Assembly (NCBI RefSeq): GCF_001276715.1
Contig: NZ_LIUQ01000025.1
Location: 1-64,000 of the forward strand
Length of the DNA stretch: 64,000 bases
Source: Planktothricoides sp. SR001
GTDB taxonomy: Bacteria > Cyanobacteriota > Cyanobacteriia > Cyanobacteriales > Laspinemataceae
Direction: 5' to 3'
The position numbers were made by a program, and so were the translations under genes. Within the stretch, counting starts at the first letter, position 1; each line of letters starts with the position of its first letter. Shown piece by piece: positions 53,274 through 61,753 of the stretch. The notes below the pieces were generated by a model, which made no database searches, had not been told where the DNA came from, and saw nothing but the letters and a program-made list of their open reading frames with translations.

Positions 53274-54668
53274 ATGCCTGTGATTAAAAACAAAAACGAG
53301 CCATCAAAAACCAAAGCTCAGAAAGAATCCTCTTTAAAAAAGCAGGCCATCCGTGGCACAGCCTGGACAATCATTGGTTATGGAGGAGGTCAAGCACTAC
53401 GTTTGGGCAGTAACATAATTTTGACTCGTTTGCTAGTGCCAGAACTTTTTGGTTTGATGGCTTTAGTCAATACCTTCATCACAGGTCTCACATTATTCTC
53501 TGATATTGGCATTAAACCCAGTATTATTCGTAGTAGCCGCTGGAATGACCCGCTGTTTCTCAATACAGCTTGGACTTTACAAGTAATGCGCGGTTTTTGG
53601 TTATGGTTTGCTTGCTGCCTAATTACGATTCCAGTGGCAAAATTCTATGAAGAACCTAGGTTTCTATGGTTAATTCCAGTGGTTGGTTTCACAACGGTCA
53701 TTGGCGGCTTTAACTCTACTTCCTTAGCGACACTCAACCGCAAAGTGGAACTGGGTAAGTTAACCAAACTGGATTTTAAAACCCAGACATTGAGTTTAGC
53801 TGTGACGATTATCTGGGCTTATTTCAAGCAAACCATCTGGGCACTTGTAGGCGGAATGATCGTCTCTAGATTTATGTCCATGTTTTGGAGTCATCAATTA
53901 GCTCCTGAAACCTCAAACCGCTTTGCTTGGGATAAAACCGCAGTCAAAGAACTCCTGTCCTTTGGCAAGTGGATATTTTTATCCACCATGATGACCTTTT
54001 TGGCTGCCCAAGCCGATAGACTGATGCTCGGTAAATTGTTGTCCTTGGAAATGTTAGGAGTATATACCATCGCATTTACTTTTGCGGATATCCCGCGACA
54101 ATTTGTTAAGAAATTAAGTGATCAAGTGATGTTTCCGATTCTATCCCAGAAAGCGGATCTGCCCAGGGAAGAACTGAGAAGAAAAATTCTCAAAAAGCGC
54201 TGGCTATTACTGACTGGCATGGCATTGATCGTTACTTTTTTAGGATGTTTTGGCGATATAATTGTCTTGCTCTTATATGACCACCGGTACAAAGATGCTG
54301 CTTGGATGTTACCCATTTTATCATTAGGTCTTTGGCCTTTGTTGCTGCATATAACAGTTAATCCCAGTCTATATGCAATTGGCAAACCTGTCTATGTTGC
54401 ATTTGGCAATGCTTTAAAATTTTTATATATGATTGTTGTTTTACCGCTTGGCTATTCTTTGATGGGATTAGTCGGATCTATTATTGTCTTAGCCTTTAAT
54501 GATTTGCCTTCTTATGTAGCGATTAATTTTGGTTTATGCCGAGAAGGTTTGACGGGAATCGGTCAAGATATTTTAGCCACCCTGATGTTAATCAGCTTAT
54601 TTGCTGTAGTTTTAAGCATTCGATATAGTTTGGGTCTAGGAAATCCAATTGCAGGCATTTTATCCTAA
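53274..54668 (+). CDS. Oligosaccharide flippase (Wzx/MOP family)
   Basis: The 464-aa membrane protein has about twelve helices and the MOP flippase start GTAWTIIGYGGGQALRLGSN with NIILTRLLVPELFGLMAL, typical of lipopolysaccharide/exopolysaccharide Wzx-like translocases. It moves lipid-linked sugar units across the inner membrane. It is the first gene of a polysaccharide cluster on one strand and follows a strong promoter. Family start residues (a basic, Lys-rich 25 aa) and length are normal. GAGGAGCC precedes the ATG. Confidence 0.88.
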   Translation: MPVIKNKNEPSKTKAQKESSLKKQAIRGTAWTIIGYGGGQALRLGSNIILTRLLVPELFGLMALVNTFITGLTLFSDIGIKPSIIRSSRWNDPLFLNTAWTLQVMRGFWLWFACCLITIPVAKFYEEPRFLWLIPVVGFTTVIGGFNSTSLATLNRKVELGKLTKLDFKTQTLSLAVTIIWAYFKQTIWALVGGMIVSRFMSMFWSHQLAPETSNRFAWDKTAVKELLSFGKWIFLSTMMTFLAAQADRLMLGKLLSLEMLGVYTIAFTFADIPRQFVKKLSDQVMFPILSQKADLPREELRRKILKKRWLLLTGMALIVTFLGCFGDIIVLLLYDHRYKDAAWMLPILSLGLWPLLLHITVNPSLYAIGKPVYVAFGNALKFLYMIVVLPLGYSLMGLVGSIIVLAFNDLPSYVAINFGLCREGLTGIGQDILATLMLISLFAVVLSIRYSLGLGNPIAGILS

Positions 54669-54742
54669 TTTTATGAAAATGAGACGATAAAAGCCTTTAC
54701 ACAAATTGATGTAAAAAATAATATTGACTAGGGAAAGAATAA

Positions 54743-55603
54743 ATGTCTCAACCAGTGGATTTACTCTTAATTACATGGAATCGCCGGGAGTATCTTGAAA
54801 AAACGATCCCAAACCTCCTAAGTGATCCCAGTGATTTTCGTTTATATTGTTGGGATAATGGCTCTCGTGATGGAACCGCAGATTTACTAAAATCTCTTCA
54901 GGATTGCCGAGTGGTTCAGCGACATTTTAATCAGGAAAATGTTGGCCAATATGATCCTTGTATGTGGTTTTTACAAGAAGCGAGTAGTGATATCGTCGGA
55001 AAAGTAGATGATGATATTTTGCTGCCTCAAGGCTGGACAGAACGAATTGCACCAATGCTTCGGAAAGAACCAAAGTTTGGCATGTTGGGTTGCTGGATTT
55101 TTATGCCGGAAGATTGGGATGAAAATCTTGCCCATAAAAATATTATTGAGCTATCTAATGAACGAGTTTTCCGCACACTTACAGTTCAAGGGCAATCATT
55201 TTTGGCCAGAAAAGAATACCTGATTCGTTATAAACAAACGCTGAACTTACCACAAGAAAAGCTCAAGTGTGGCTTGCCAGTCCATACACTGTCGATGTCG
55301 CTTGATGGGTTGGTAAGCGGTTATCCTGTGCCACTACTTTATGCGCATAATATGGATGATCCGCGATCGCCCATGAATGTAAAGACGAAATCGGGAACAC
55401 TTCAGTCAGAATCAGCTTTATCGGCACGTAACCGAGGATTTCAATCAGTCGAAGACTACACAGCATGGATTACAGCGGATGCGCGTCGTCGTCAAAAATA
55501 TCCATTTTATCAATTGTTGGCATGGAAAAAACTTGAGCGAGATAATACCCTGATTGGCAAAATTAAACGCAAGCTGTTAAAGCCTTTTTTAGCTCCGAAA
55601 TAG
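54743..55603 (+). CDS. Glycosyltransferase family 2
   Basis: The 286-aa GT-A fold enzyme shows VDLLLITWNRREYLEKTIPN, LYCWDNGSRDGTADLL and the metal-binding DDD of KVDDDILLPQGW (about residue 95). A later region resembles acceptor-binding segments. It probably transfers a sugar in repeat-unit assembly at the cytoplasmic membrane face. AGGGAAAG lies about 6 bp upstream as a ribosome-binding site. It follows the flippase after 74 bp and probably shares its transcript. Confidence 0.85.
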   Translation: MSQPVDLLLITWNRREYLEKTIPNLLSDPSDFRLYCWDNGSRDGTADLLKSLQDCRVVQRHFNQENVGQYDPCMWFLQEASSDIVGKVDDDILLPQGWTERIAPMLRKEPKFGMLGCWIFMPEDWDENLAHKNIIELSNERVFRTLTVQGQSFLARKEYLIRYKQTLNLPQEKLKCGLPVHTLSMSLDGLVSGYPVPLLYAHNMDDPRSPMNVKTKSGTLQSESALSARNRGFQSVEDYTAWITADARRRQKYPFYQLLAWKKLERDNTLIGKIKRKLLKPFLAPK

Positions 55604-55661
55604 ACCAAGACAGTTCCTCAGACCATGCCGTTCACTTTCATTTTATCTATGGTTTCTGCTT

Positions 55662-57113
55662 ATGAGTCCTCAAGCACAACTGGTCATGCTGCTTTGGCTG
55701 CCATTTGTCTTGTATATTTTTAAACGCTATTCACCCTCAGTCGGGGTGATGGTTGGGATTATTGGAGGTTGGCTGTTTCTTCCTTGGAAATCAGGATTCA
55801 AAATCCCGCTACTTCCTGCGTACGATAAAATGGGTGCAACTGGCTATTCGGCATTAGTTGGGGTGGCCATCTTTGATTCTCAACGCTTCAATAAGTTCAA
55901 ATTAGGTTCGCTAGAATACCCAATGCTCCTCTGGTGTATCAGTTCATTCATCAGTTCAATCAGCAATGGGCTAGGACCTTACGATGGATTAGCTTCATCC
56001 CTGGCTAAAACCATGACTTGGGGAGTGCCTTATTTTTTGGGTCGGATTTATTTCAATAATCTGGCGGGGATTCGCGAGTTGGCCATTGGTATATTTGCTG
56101 CTGGAGTTATTTACGTTCCTTTGGCTCTTTACGAAATTCGCATGAGTCCCGTATTGCATAAGATGATCTATGGCGGCTATCCCCGTGGAATCGCTTCGAT
56201 CATGCAAGCAAAACGATATGGAGGATTTAGACCGTTTGTGTTTATGGAACATGGGCTGGAGTTGGGTGTTTGGTTCATGGCCACGAGCTTAATTGGAATT
56301 TGGCTGTGGAGAAGTGGGGTGTTGAAAAAATTATGGAATCAGCCCATGATCTTACTGATTCCTTTGATGCTGATTACATTTGTGTTGGTGAAATCAACTG
56401 GAGCTTGGGGATTACTGGGTTTCGGGTTAACGATTATGCTAGTTGCTCAGTTTTTAAAGTTATCACTCCCTTTAGTCGGTTTAGTATTACTGATTTTTTA
56501 TTACTTATATATTGCTTGTACTGGTTTATTTCATGGAGGTGATATCATTGCTTTTTTGTACCAGCTAGGAATACCATACGAGCGAGTATCTTCTCTTGAA
56601 TTTAGATTTGCTAATGAAGAAATTATGGGAGGATGGGCTCGTCATAGAATTCTTTTTGGCTGGGGAGGATGGGGGAGAAACTTTCCTCCTGACTTTGAAA
56701 CGATTCCCGATAGCTTATATATTCAAATTTTTGGTGTCAATGGTATGTTTGGTGTGTTGACTTGGGGACTTGCTATTCTTTTACCTGTCTGTTGTTTTTG
56801 CTTACGTTATCCTGCCAAAAATTGGTTTCACCCCAAGGTAGCACCTGCGGCAGCGATCGCAACTGTCTTGCCATTGTACGTCCTAGATTGCCTACAAAAC
56901 TCAATGATTAACCCTATCTATGCTTTCATGTGTGGCGGTTTAACAGGAGTGGCATCAAGTCCTCCAGAAAGCTTAAAAGATAAACCATCAAAAAAATCAT
57001 CAAAACCCAGGTACGCCAAATCTACTCCGCAACAAAGTCAAGTGAGAAAAGGACGGAACCGACAGGGACACCGAAGAAATAAAGTCCGAAGATCACCCAA
57101 AAATATGATATGA
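55662..57113 (+). CDS. O-antigen polymerase/ligase-like membrane protein
   Basis: The 483-aa protein has about ten to twelve transmembrane helices, a large loop before the C-terminal helices, and a short HRILFGWGGWGR motif (about 328). This layout fits Wzy polymerases or WaaL-like ligases, which are poorly conserved in sequence. The last 50 residues are strongly basic, rich in Lys/Arg/Ser/Pro (KKSSKPRYAKS), unusual for Wzy and probably cytoplasmic. Assignment rests on topology and neighbourhood. Confidence 0.7.
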   Translation: MSPQAQLVMLLWLPFVLYIFKRYSPSVGVMVGIIGGWLFLPWKSGFKIPLLPAYDKMGATGYSALVGVAIFDSQRFNKFKLGSLEYPMLLWCISSFISSISNGLGPYDGLASSLAKTMTWGVPYFLGRIYFNNLAGIRELAIGIFAAGVIYVPLALYEIRMSPVLHKMIYGGYPRGIASIMQAKRYGGFRPFVFMEHGLELGVWFMATSLIGIWLWRSGVLKKLWNQPMILLIPLMLITFVLVKSTGAWGLLGFGLTIMLVAQFLKLSLPLVGLVLLIFYYLYIACTGLFHGGDIIAFLYQLGIPYERVSSLEFRFANEEIMGGWARHRILFGWGGWGRNFPPDFETIPDSLYIQIFGVNGMFGVLTWGLAILLPVCCFCLRYPAKNWFHPKVAPAAAIATVLPLYVLDCLQNSMINPIYAFMCGGLTGVASSPPESLKDKPSKKSSKPRYAKSTPQQSQVRKGRNRQGHRRNKVRRSPKNMI

Positions 57114-57143
57114 TTCACAAGAAATCACGGATCATAGTTCAGA

Positions 57144-57250
57144 TAAGCAGTCATGCCAAATAAATTGCACACCCTGATTCGCTGAAACCCTTGCAACGAC
57201 CATTCCGTTGGGATGAAATTATTTTTGTCCTCTTGCTTAAAAACGGAGCA
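57144..57250 (-). repeat. Inverted copy of a sulfotransferase-gene segment (copy A)
   Basis: Read on the minus strand, this 107-bp block matches 60268-60374 with roughly ten differences; the stretch CGAATCAGGGTGTGCAATTT is identical. It is a displaced fragment of the sulfotransferase gene. The rest of the gap 57114-57570 is very AT-rich with no gene. Confidence 0.88.
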
Positions 57251-57570
57251 GTGATTTTAAGATTTTTTTTGATTTAAAACAATTGAAAAATATGTAAAGT
57301 ATATAATATTTTTTTTTGATTCCTTCATCTAGGATAAGGAGCAAGTAAAATAGGCTAAAATCAAATTTATACCATATACAAAAAATCATGCAACACTAGG
57401 GTACGCCCAAATTAATCTCGTAATTGTATCAATAATTTTTAATTTGGTATTCAAAGCTAAATTAATAAAAAATATTCAGCAAAAAAATAATATAACAGAG
57501 TAAAATATGATAAATTAATGAACAAACATAAAAATTATTTTGACAAGAATTTTTTTGTGAAGAATAAAAC

Positions 57571-58536
57571 ATGATGCGTCTTGCTATTGTTATCATTAAC
57601 TATCGGACACCTAAACTGGTAATCGATTGTTTAGGCTCGCTGGAAAATGAAATCACCGTCAATCGCGATTGTGTGGTTGTGGTCGATAATTGTTCTGGAG
57701 ATAACTCAGTCGATCAAATTGAGCAGGCCATTACTGACCACCAATGGTCACAGTGGGTTAAGCTCATCCCTTCTCCCGTCAATGGGGGATTTTCTGCTGG
57801 GAATAATCTGGGGATTCAAGCGGTTAATGCTGAGGCTTATATCTTGTTAAATAGTGATACGATTGTGCGACCAGGGGCGATCGCCTCCCTGCTGGCCGCC
57901 ATGCAAAGCCATCCCGGTGTGGGTCTGATTAGTCCACGTTTGGAGGAACCAGACGGCACTCCCCAGATTAGCTGTTTTCGCGACTCTTCACCGATTACTG
58001 AGTTTATCCGAGCCGCCGCGACAGGAGTGATTACTCAGCTATTAAAACGATATGATATCCCAATTCCGGTATCGGACGAACCCATCGAACCCGATTGGAC
58101 TGCCTTTGCTTGTGTGTTAATTCGCGCTGAAGTGATTAAACAGGTGGGTTTGATGGATCAAGGATATTTTATGTATCGTGAGGATAATGACTATTGTCGC
58201 CGTGCCCGGAATGCTGGGTGGAAAATATTATATTGGCCAACAGCCAGAGTGGTTCATTTGGTCGGTGGTAGTGGATCCGTTCAGTCCGATTTGGCGAAGA
58301 GAAAACGTCCTCCAGCCTATTTATATGCTTCTCGGTCTCGGTATTTTGCCAAGCACTATGGTCAAGCTGGACTTTTGATGGCCAATTTACTTTGGCTTGC
58401 TGGTCGGACTATTTCTCTGAGTCGTGAAATAATTGGGAAGAAACAGCCCCATACTTGTGAATACCAAGCTCGTGATATTTGGCTCAACTGCTGGCAACCG
58501 ATGAAATCCCCCAAATTACCTGGGCAAACTAATTAA
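57571..58536 (+). CDS. Glycosyltransferase family 2 (rhamnosyltransferase-like)
   Basis: The 321-aa GT-A enzyme has MRLAIVIINYRTPKLVIDCL, VVVVDNCSGDNSVD, NGGFSAGNNLGIQAV, the catalytic YILLNSDTIVRPGAI and FMYREDNDYCRRARNAGWKI. This is the WbbL-type rhamnosyltransferase pattern of the GT2 family. It transfers a nucleotide-activated deoxyhexose in repeat-unit assembly. The last 53 codons are duplicated at 59455-59613. Expression is likely from within the cluster. M2 is an alternative start. Confidence 0.87.
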   Translation: MMRLAIVIINYRTPKLVIDCLGSLENEITVNRDCVVVVDNCSGDNSVDQIEQAITDHQWSQWVKLIPSPVNGGFSAGNNLGIQAVNAEAYILLNSDTIVRPGAIASLLAAMQSHPGVGLISPRLEEPDGTPQISCFRDSSPITEFIRAAATGVITQLLKRYDIPIPVSDEPIEPDWTAFACVLIRAEVIKQVGLMDQGYFMYREDNDYCRRARNAGWKILYWPTARVVHLVGGSGSVQSDLAKRKRPPAYLYASRSRYFAKHYGQAGLLMANLLWLAGRTISLSREIIGKKQPHTCEYQARDIWLNCWQPMKSPKLPGQTN

Positions 58537-58579
58537 TCAGCAGCAAAGAGAATTGATTAGGGAGAGAAAAAATTTATGA
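58378..58579 (+). repeat. Direct repeat D1 (GT2 3' end and spacer)
   Basis: The segment from ATGGCCAATTTACTTTGGCT to the sulfotransferase remnant start matches 59455-59640 (D2). The common core includes ATTGGGAAGAAACAGCCCCA against ATTGGTAAGAAACAGCCCCA. It marks one side of a tandem duplication. Confidence 0.85.
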
Positions 58580-58752
58580 TTATCCCCAGTTTATTGACTA
58601 CAGTCGTTATCGTTTTCAACTGAAGCCTTATTTGCCTGAATCAGCCGTTATTTGATCAATATAGCGTGTTGCCGGTCTTTGTTGTACGATTATTTGATCA
58701 ATCAAAAGAAGAGTTGGAATGTTTTTGTCAATTGATTGGTTGCAACGATAGA
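58576..58752 (+). pseudogene. Sulfotransferase remnant
   Basis: It corresponds to 60022-60180 of the larger sulfotransferase: FIDYSRYRFQLKPYL against LIDYSRYSFQIKSYF. Then GTGTTGCCGGTCTTTG matches, followed by GAGTTGGAATGTTTTTGTC and TTGGTTGCAA. Several stops and short deletions break the frame. The first 130 codons are missing between this piece and repeat D1. Confidence 0.85.
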
Positions 58753-58777
58753 ATATTATAAAGGAAAAAAACTGATT

Positions 58778-59362
58778 ATGGTCACAAAGCAAGATCCGAT
58801 AACAAGTGAACCAGAACCAGAAGCCAATAATGATCTAGGACTCTGGGAGCAAATCAAAGAAGATTGGATAGCTCATAAGTGCGATTGGACAAAGCCGGGA
58901 TTTCGGGCAATAGCAGTTCAGCGATTTGGGGTCTGGAGAATGAAGATTCAGCCAAAGCTACTTCGGGCGCCCTTTAGTCTTCTTTACCAGGCTTTTTATC
59001 GGAAGATCCGAAACACCTATGGGATTGAATTGCCCTACACGGCGAAGCTTGGTCGCCGTGTAATTATTGAGCATCAACATGGGATTATTATTCATGGGTG
59101 GGCTGTAATTGGCAACGATTGTGTTATTCGTCAAGGTGTGACAATTGGGAATCGTTACCGGGAGCGTCCAAAGGATGCCCCAAAGCTTGGTCAGCGGGTT
59201 AATGTCGGTGCAGGGGCAAAAATATTGGGTAATGTAACCATTGGTGATGATGTCAACATTGGGGCCAATGCTGTGGTGCTATCAGATATTCCTTCTGGAA
59301 AAACTGTTGTTGGCATTCCGGCAAAAATTATTAACAGCAAAAATTCCCCAGACAATGCTTAG
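58778..59362 (+). CDS. Hexapeptide-repeat acyltransferase (serine acetyltransferase-like)
   Basis: From MVTKQDPIT the protein has 194 aa. The open frame continues to 58736, but this part lies in the sulfotransferase remnant, and AAGGA at 58761 fits the later start. The left-handed beta-helix is evident from RRVIIEHQHGIIIHGWAVIG, NDCVIRQGVTIG, NVGAGAKILGNVTIGDDV and IGANAVVLSDIPSGKTVVG. The N-terminal helical part resembles CysE-type transferases. In this place it more likely acetylates a sugar or amino-sugar than serine. It sits between two parts of a duplication. Confidence 0.82.
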   Translation: MVTKQDPITSEPEPEANNDLGLWEQIKEDWIAHKCDWTKPGFRAIAVQRFGVWRMKIQPKLLRAPFSLLYQAFYRKIRNTYGIELPYTAKLGRRVIIEHQHGIIIHGWAVIGNDCVIRQGVTIGNRYRERPKDAPKLGQRVNVGAGAKILGNVTIGDDVNIGANAVVLSDIPSGKTVVGIPAKIINSKNSPDNA

Positions 59363-59427
59363 ATAAGAAATATGGACTGCCTATAAATTGGTTAGTAGAT
59401 CAGAAATTCTCACAAGCTTTCGATACT

Positions 59428-59613
59428 GTGATGCTGAAATATATTCACAACCAGATGGTGAATGTCCTTTGGCTTTCTGGTCGGAGTAGTTCTCTGAGTC
59501 GTGAAATAATTGGTAAGAAACAGCCCCATACTTGTGAATACCAAGCTCTTGATATTTGGATCAACTTGTGGGAAGCGATGAAGCCCCCCAAATTACCTGG
59601 GCAAGATAATTAA
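59428..59613 (+). pseudogene. Duplicated GT2 3' end
   Basis: An open 61-codon frame ends SREIIGKKQPHTCEYQALDI, IN.WEAMKPPKLPGQDN, nearly identical to the last 53 residues of the GT2 at 57571 (SREIIGKKQPHTCEYQARDI). Homology starts at the ATG at 59455; the codons before it are unrelated. This is repeat D2 (59455-59640). Confidence 0.88.
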
Positions 59614-59632
59614 TCAGCGGGAGAAAAAATTG

Positions 59633-60623
59633 ATGAGCGATCGCCCACACTTTATCATCATTGGCGCCATGAAATGCGCCACCAGTAGCTTGCATAAGCA
59701 ACTTGCTTTGCCACCCGGTATTTTTATGTCTGAACTGAAAGAACCCAACTTTTTCAGTAATGATGAGCAGTACGCTCAGGGAATTGAATGGGATCAATCC
59801 CACTTGGCTGCCGCTGATACCCATGACCTCTTTGGTGAGTCGAGTACCCATTACACCAAGTTACCCACCTACCCACAGATCATCACACGACTTCAAAAAC
59901 ATTTGCCTGACGTGAAGCTAATTTATGTTATGCGCCATCTGATTGACCGACGGGTATCCCAATATATCCAAGAATGGAGTGAATGCCGGATTTCTGTGGA
60001 AATCAATCAAGCGATTTATAACCATCCCGAGTTGATTGACTACAGTCGTTATAGTTTTCAGATCAAGTCTTATTTTGAAGCTTTTGGTCAAGATCGCGTG
60101 TTGCCGGTGTTTTTTGAACGGTTATTTTATCAGCCACAGACCGAGTTGGAACGGATTTGTCAATTTATTGGTTACAAGGGTCAACCGATTTGGGATGCAC
60201 AAGTGAACGCTCAAAATATTTCTAATCAGCGAATGCGGAAGAGTGCATGGCGGGACGTTTTGGTTGAGCTTCCTTTCTTAAGCAAGGGGACAAAAATAAT
60301 TGCATCCCAACGGAATAGTCGGTGCAAGGGTTTCAGCGAATCAGGGTGTGCAATTTATTTGGCATGACTGCTTAAAACAAATTCGCCAGAACTTAATCCC
60401 CAAGAATTTTCGCACTGGGGTACGCAGTTTGTGGACTTTGCAACAGCGACCAGAACTGAAATCAGAACAGGTGGCATACTTATAGGGGATGTTTAATCAA
60501 GACCCGGGGCTTCTGGGATCTTGGTTGGGCATTGAATTGTCTTATGAGACGTTTAAAAATACTGTAAAGGCTCGTTCCTATCAATGGATTGACCGTTCTG
60601 ATGTGATACAACCGAAACAGTAG
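59633..60623 (+). pseudogene. Sulfotransferase, frameshifted and with nonsense codon
   Basis: The first 220 codons are sound: PHFIIIGAMKCATSSLHKQL (5'-phosphosulfate loop), LKEPNFFSND, VKLIYVMRHLIDRRVSQYIQ (3'-phosphate site) and the LVELPF-K region. At about 60300 the frame changes. Homologous sequence then runs in another frame (LKQIRQNLIPKNFRTGVRSL), with TAG at 60483-60485, then GMFNQDPGLLGSWLGIELSY and TAG at 60621-60623. PAPS-dependent transfer of sulfate to a polysaccharide is the family role. A 245-aa truncated product (59630-60367) is possible but would lack the end of the fold. Confidence 0.82.
60268..60374 (+). repeat. Inverted repeat copy B inside the sulfotransferase
   Basis: This is the counterpart of 57144-57250 in opposite orientation. 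It covers exactly the place where the sulfotransferase frame shifts, so the repeat and the lesion coincide. Confidence 0.85.
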
Positions 60624-60668
60624 CAAAGTAATGACCTAAGATCAGACCTTAAACCTGGGAGAGGAAGC

Positions 60669-61694
60669 ATGAGTAAACTTGGCATCGTTATAATTGGTCG
60701 CAATGAGGGAGAACGTCTGCGTCGTTCACTCAACGCAGCGCTGGGCAAAGGACATCATATTGTTTATGTCGATTCTGCATCGACTGATGGCAGTGTCGAG
60801 TTGGCTAAAGAGATGGGAATCGATGTGGTAGAACTTGACCCCTCAAAACCTTTTGCCTCACCGCGATCGCGCCATGAAGGTTTCCAGCATTTAATCAAAG
60901 TGGATCCCGAAATAAAATACGTTCAATTCATTGATGGTGATTGTGAACTGATTTCTGGGTGGCTGGAACGTGGGGTTAGTGAACTGGATGCGCGATCGGA
61001 TATTGCCGTGGTATCCGGAAGACGGCGAGAACGCTTTCCGGAAAGCTCGATTTATAATCGACTTGCCGATATTGAGTGGGACACGCCCATTGGGGAAGTC
61101 AAATATTGCCACGGTGACGCCATGATGCGGGTGGCAGCCTATCAGCAAGTTGGCGGTTTTAATCCCGGTTTAATTGGTGGGGGTGAACCGGAACTATGTG
61201 TCAGGTTCCGTCGCGAAGGCTGGAAAATTCTGCGAGTTGATTGCGAAATGACCTGGCATGATGCAGATATCACCCGTTTCAGTCAGTGGTGGAAACGGAA
61301 TATTCGAGTGGGTCACGCTTATGCCGAAGGTTCTTGGCTGCAAGGTCGCAGCCCCCAACGTCATTGGGTCAAAGAAAGCCGCAGTATTTGGTTTTGGGGC
61401 TTAGTTGTGCCTTTAATTGCTTTAGTATTGGCATGGCCAACTAAAGGCTTAAGTTTATTATTATTGTTAGGATATCCGATTTTAACCTATCGGATTTACT
61501 GTCGAACTATACAACAAAGAGGACTTACCTCAGCAGATGCTTTTTTGTTTGCTTGGACTTGTGTAGTGGCGAAATTCCCGTTGGTACAAGGCCAGCTAAA
61601 TTTTCATCTGAATCGCTTGATTGGCCGTCAGACCAAACTGGTTGAATACAAAGATGTTTCCCAGATCGAGCGAGATCCTCAAGTAACACCCTAG
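60669..61694 (+). CDS. Glycosyltransferase family 2 with C-terminal membrane helices
   Basis: The 341-aa protein has LGIVIIGRNEGERLRRSL, YVDSASTDGSVELAKEMG, VQFIDGDCELISGWL (DxD-like) and EPELCVRFRREGWKI, followed by two or three membrane helices (about 240-280). GT-A catalytic parts are intact. Such membrane-linked GT2s often act on a lipid-linked acceptor. GAGAGGAAGC precedes the ATG. Downstream genes are spaced 60-110 bp, consistent with one transcription unit. Confidence 0.87.
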   Translation: MSKLGIVIIGRNEGERLRRSLNAALGKGHHIVYVDSASTDGSVELAKEMGIDVVELDPSKPFASPRSRHEGFQHLIKVDPEIKYVQFIDGDCELISGWLERGVSELDARSDIAVVSGRRRERFPESSIYNRLADIEWDTPIGEVKYCHGDAMMRVAAYQQVGGFNPGLIGGGEPELCVRFRREGWKILRVDCEMTWHDADITRFSQWWKRNIRVGHAYAEGSWLQGRSPQRHWVKESRSIWFWGLVVPLIALVLAWPTKGLSLLLLLGYPILTYRIYCRTIQQRGLTSADAFLFAWTCVVAKFPLVQGQLNFHLNRLIGRQTKLVEYKDVSQIERDPQVTP

Positions 61695-61753
61695 ACTGCT
61701 GATATAAGCGTTCAGTTTTTATCATTTGTTCAGAGAGATACTAAGAGCCTAAT

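Noticed and set aside
58736-58777. Longer acyltransferase start
   Set aside because: These codons are the end of the sulfotransferase remnant; ATG at 58778 has its own AAGGA.
60300-60485. Independent 61-aa gene
   Set aside because: It is the frameshifted continuation of the sulfotransferase pseudogene.
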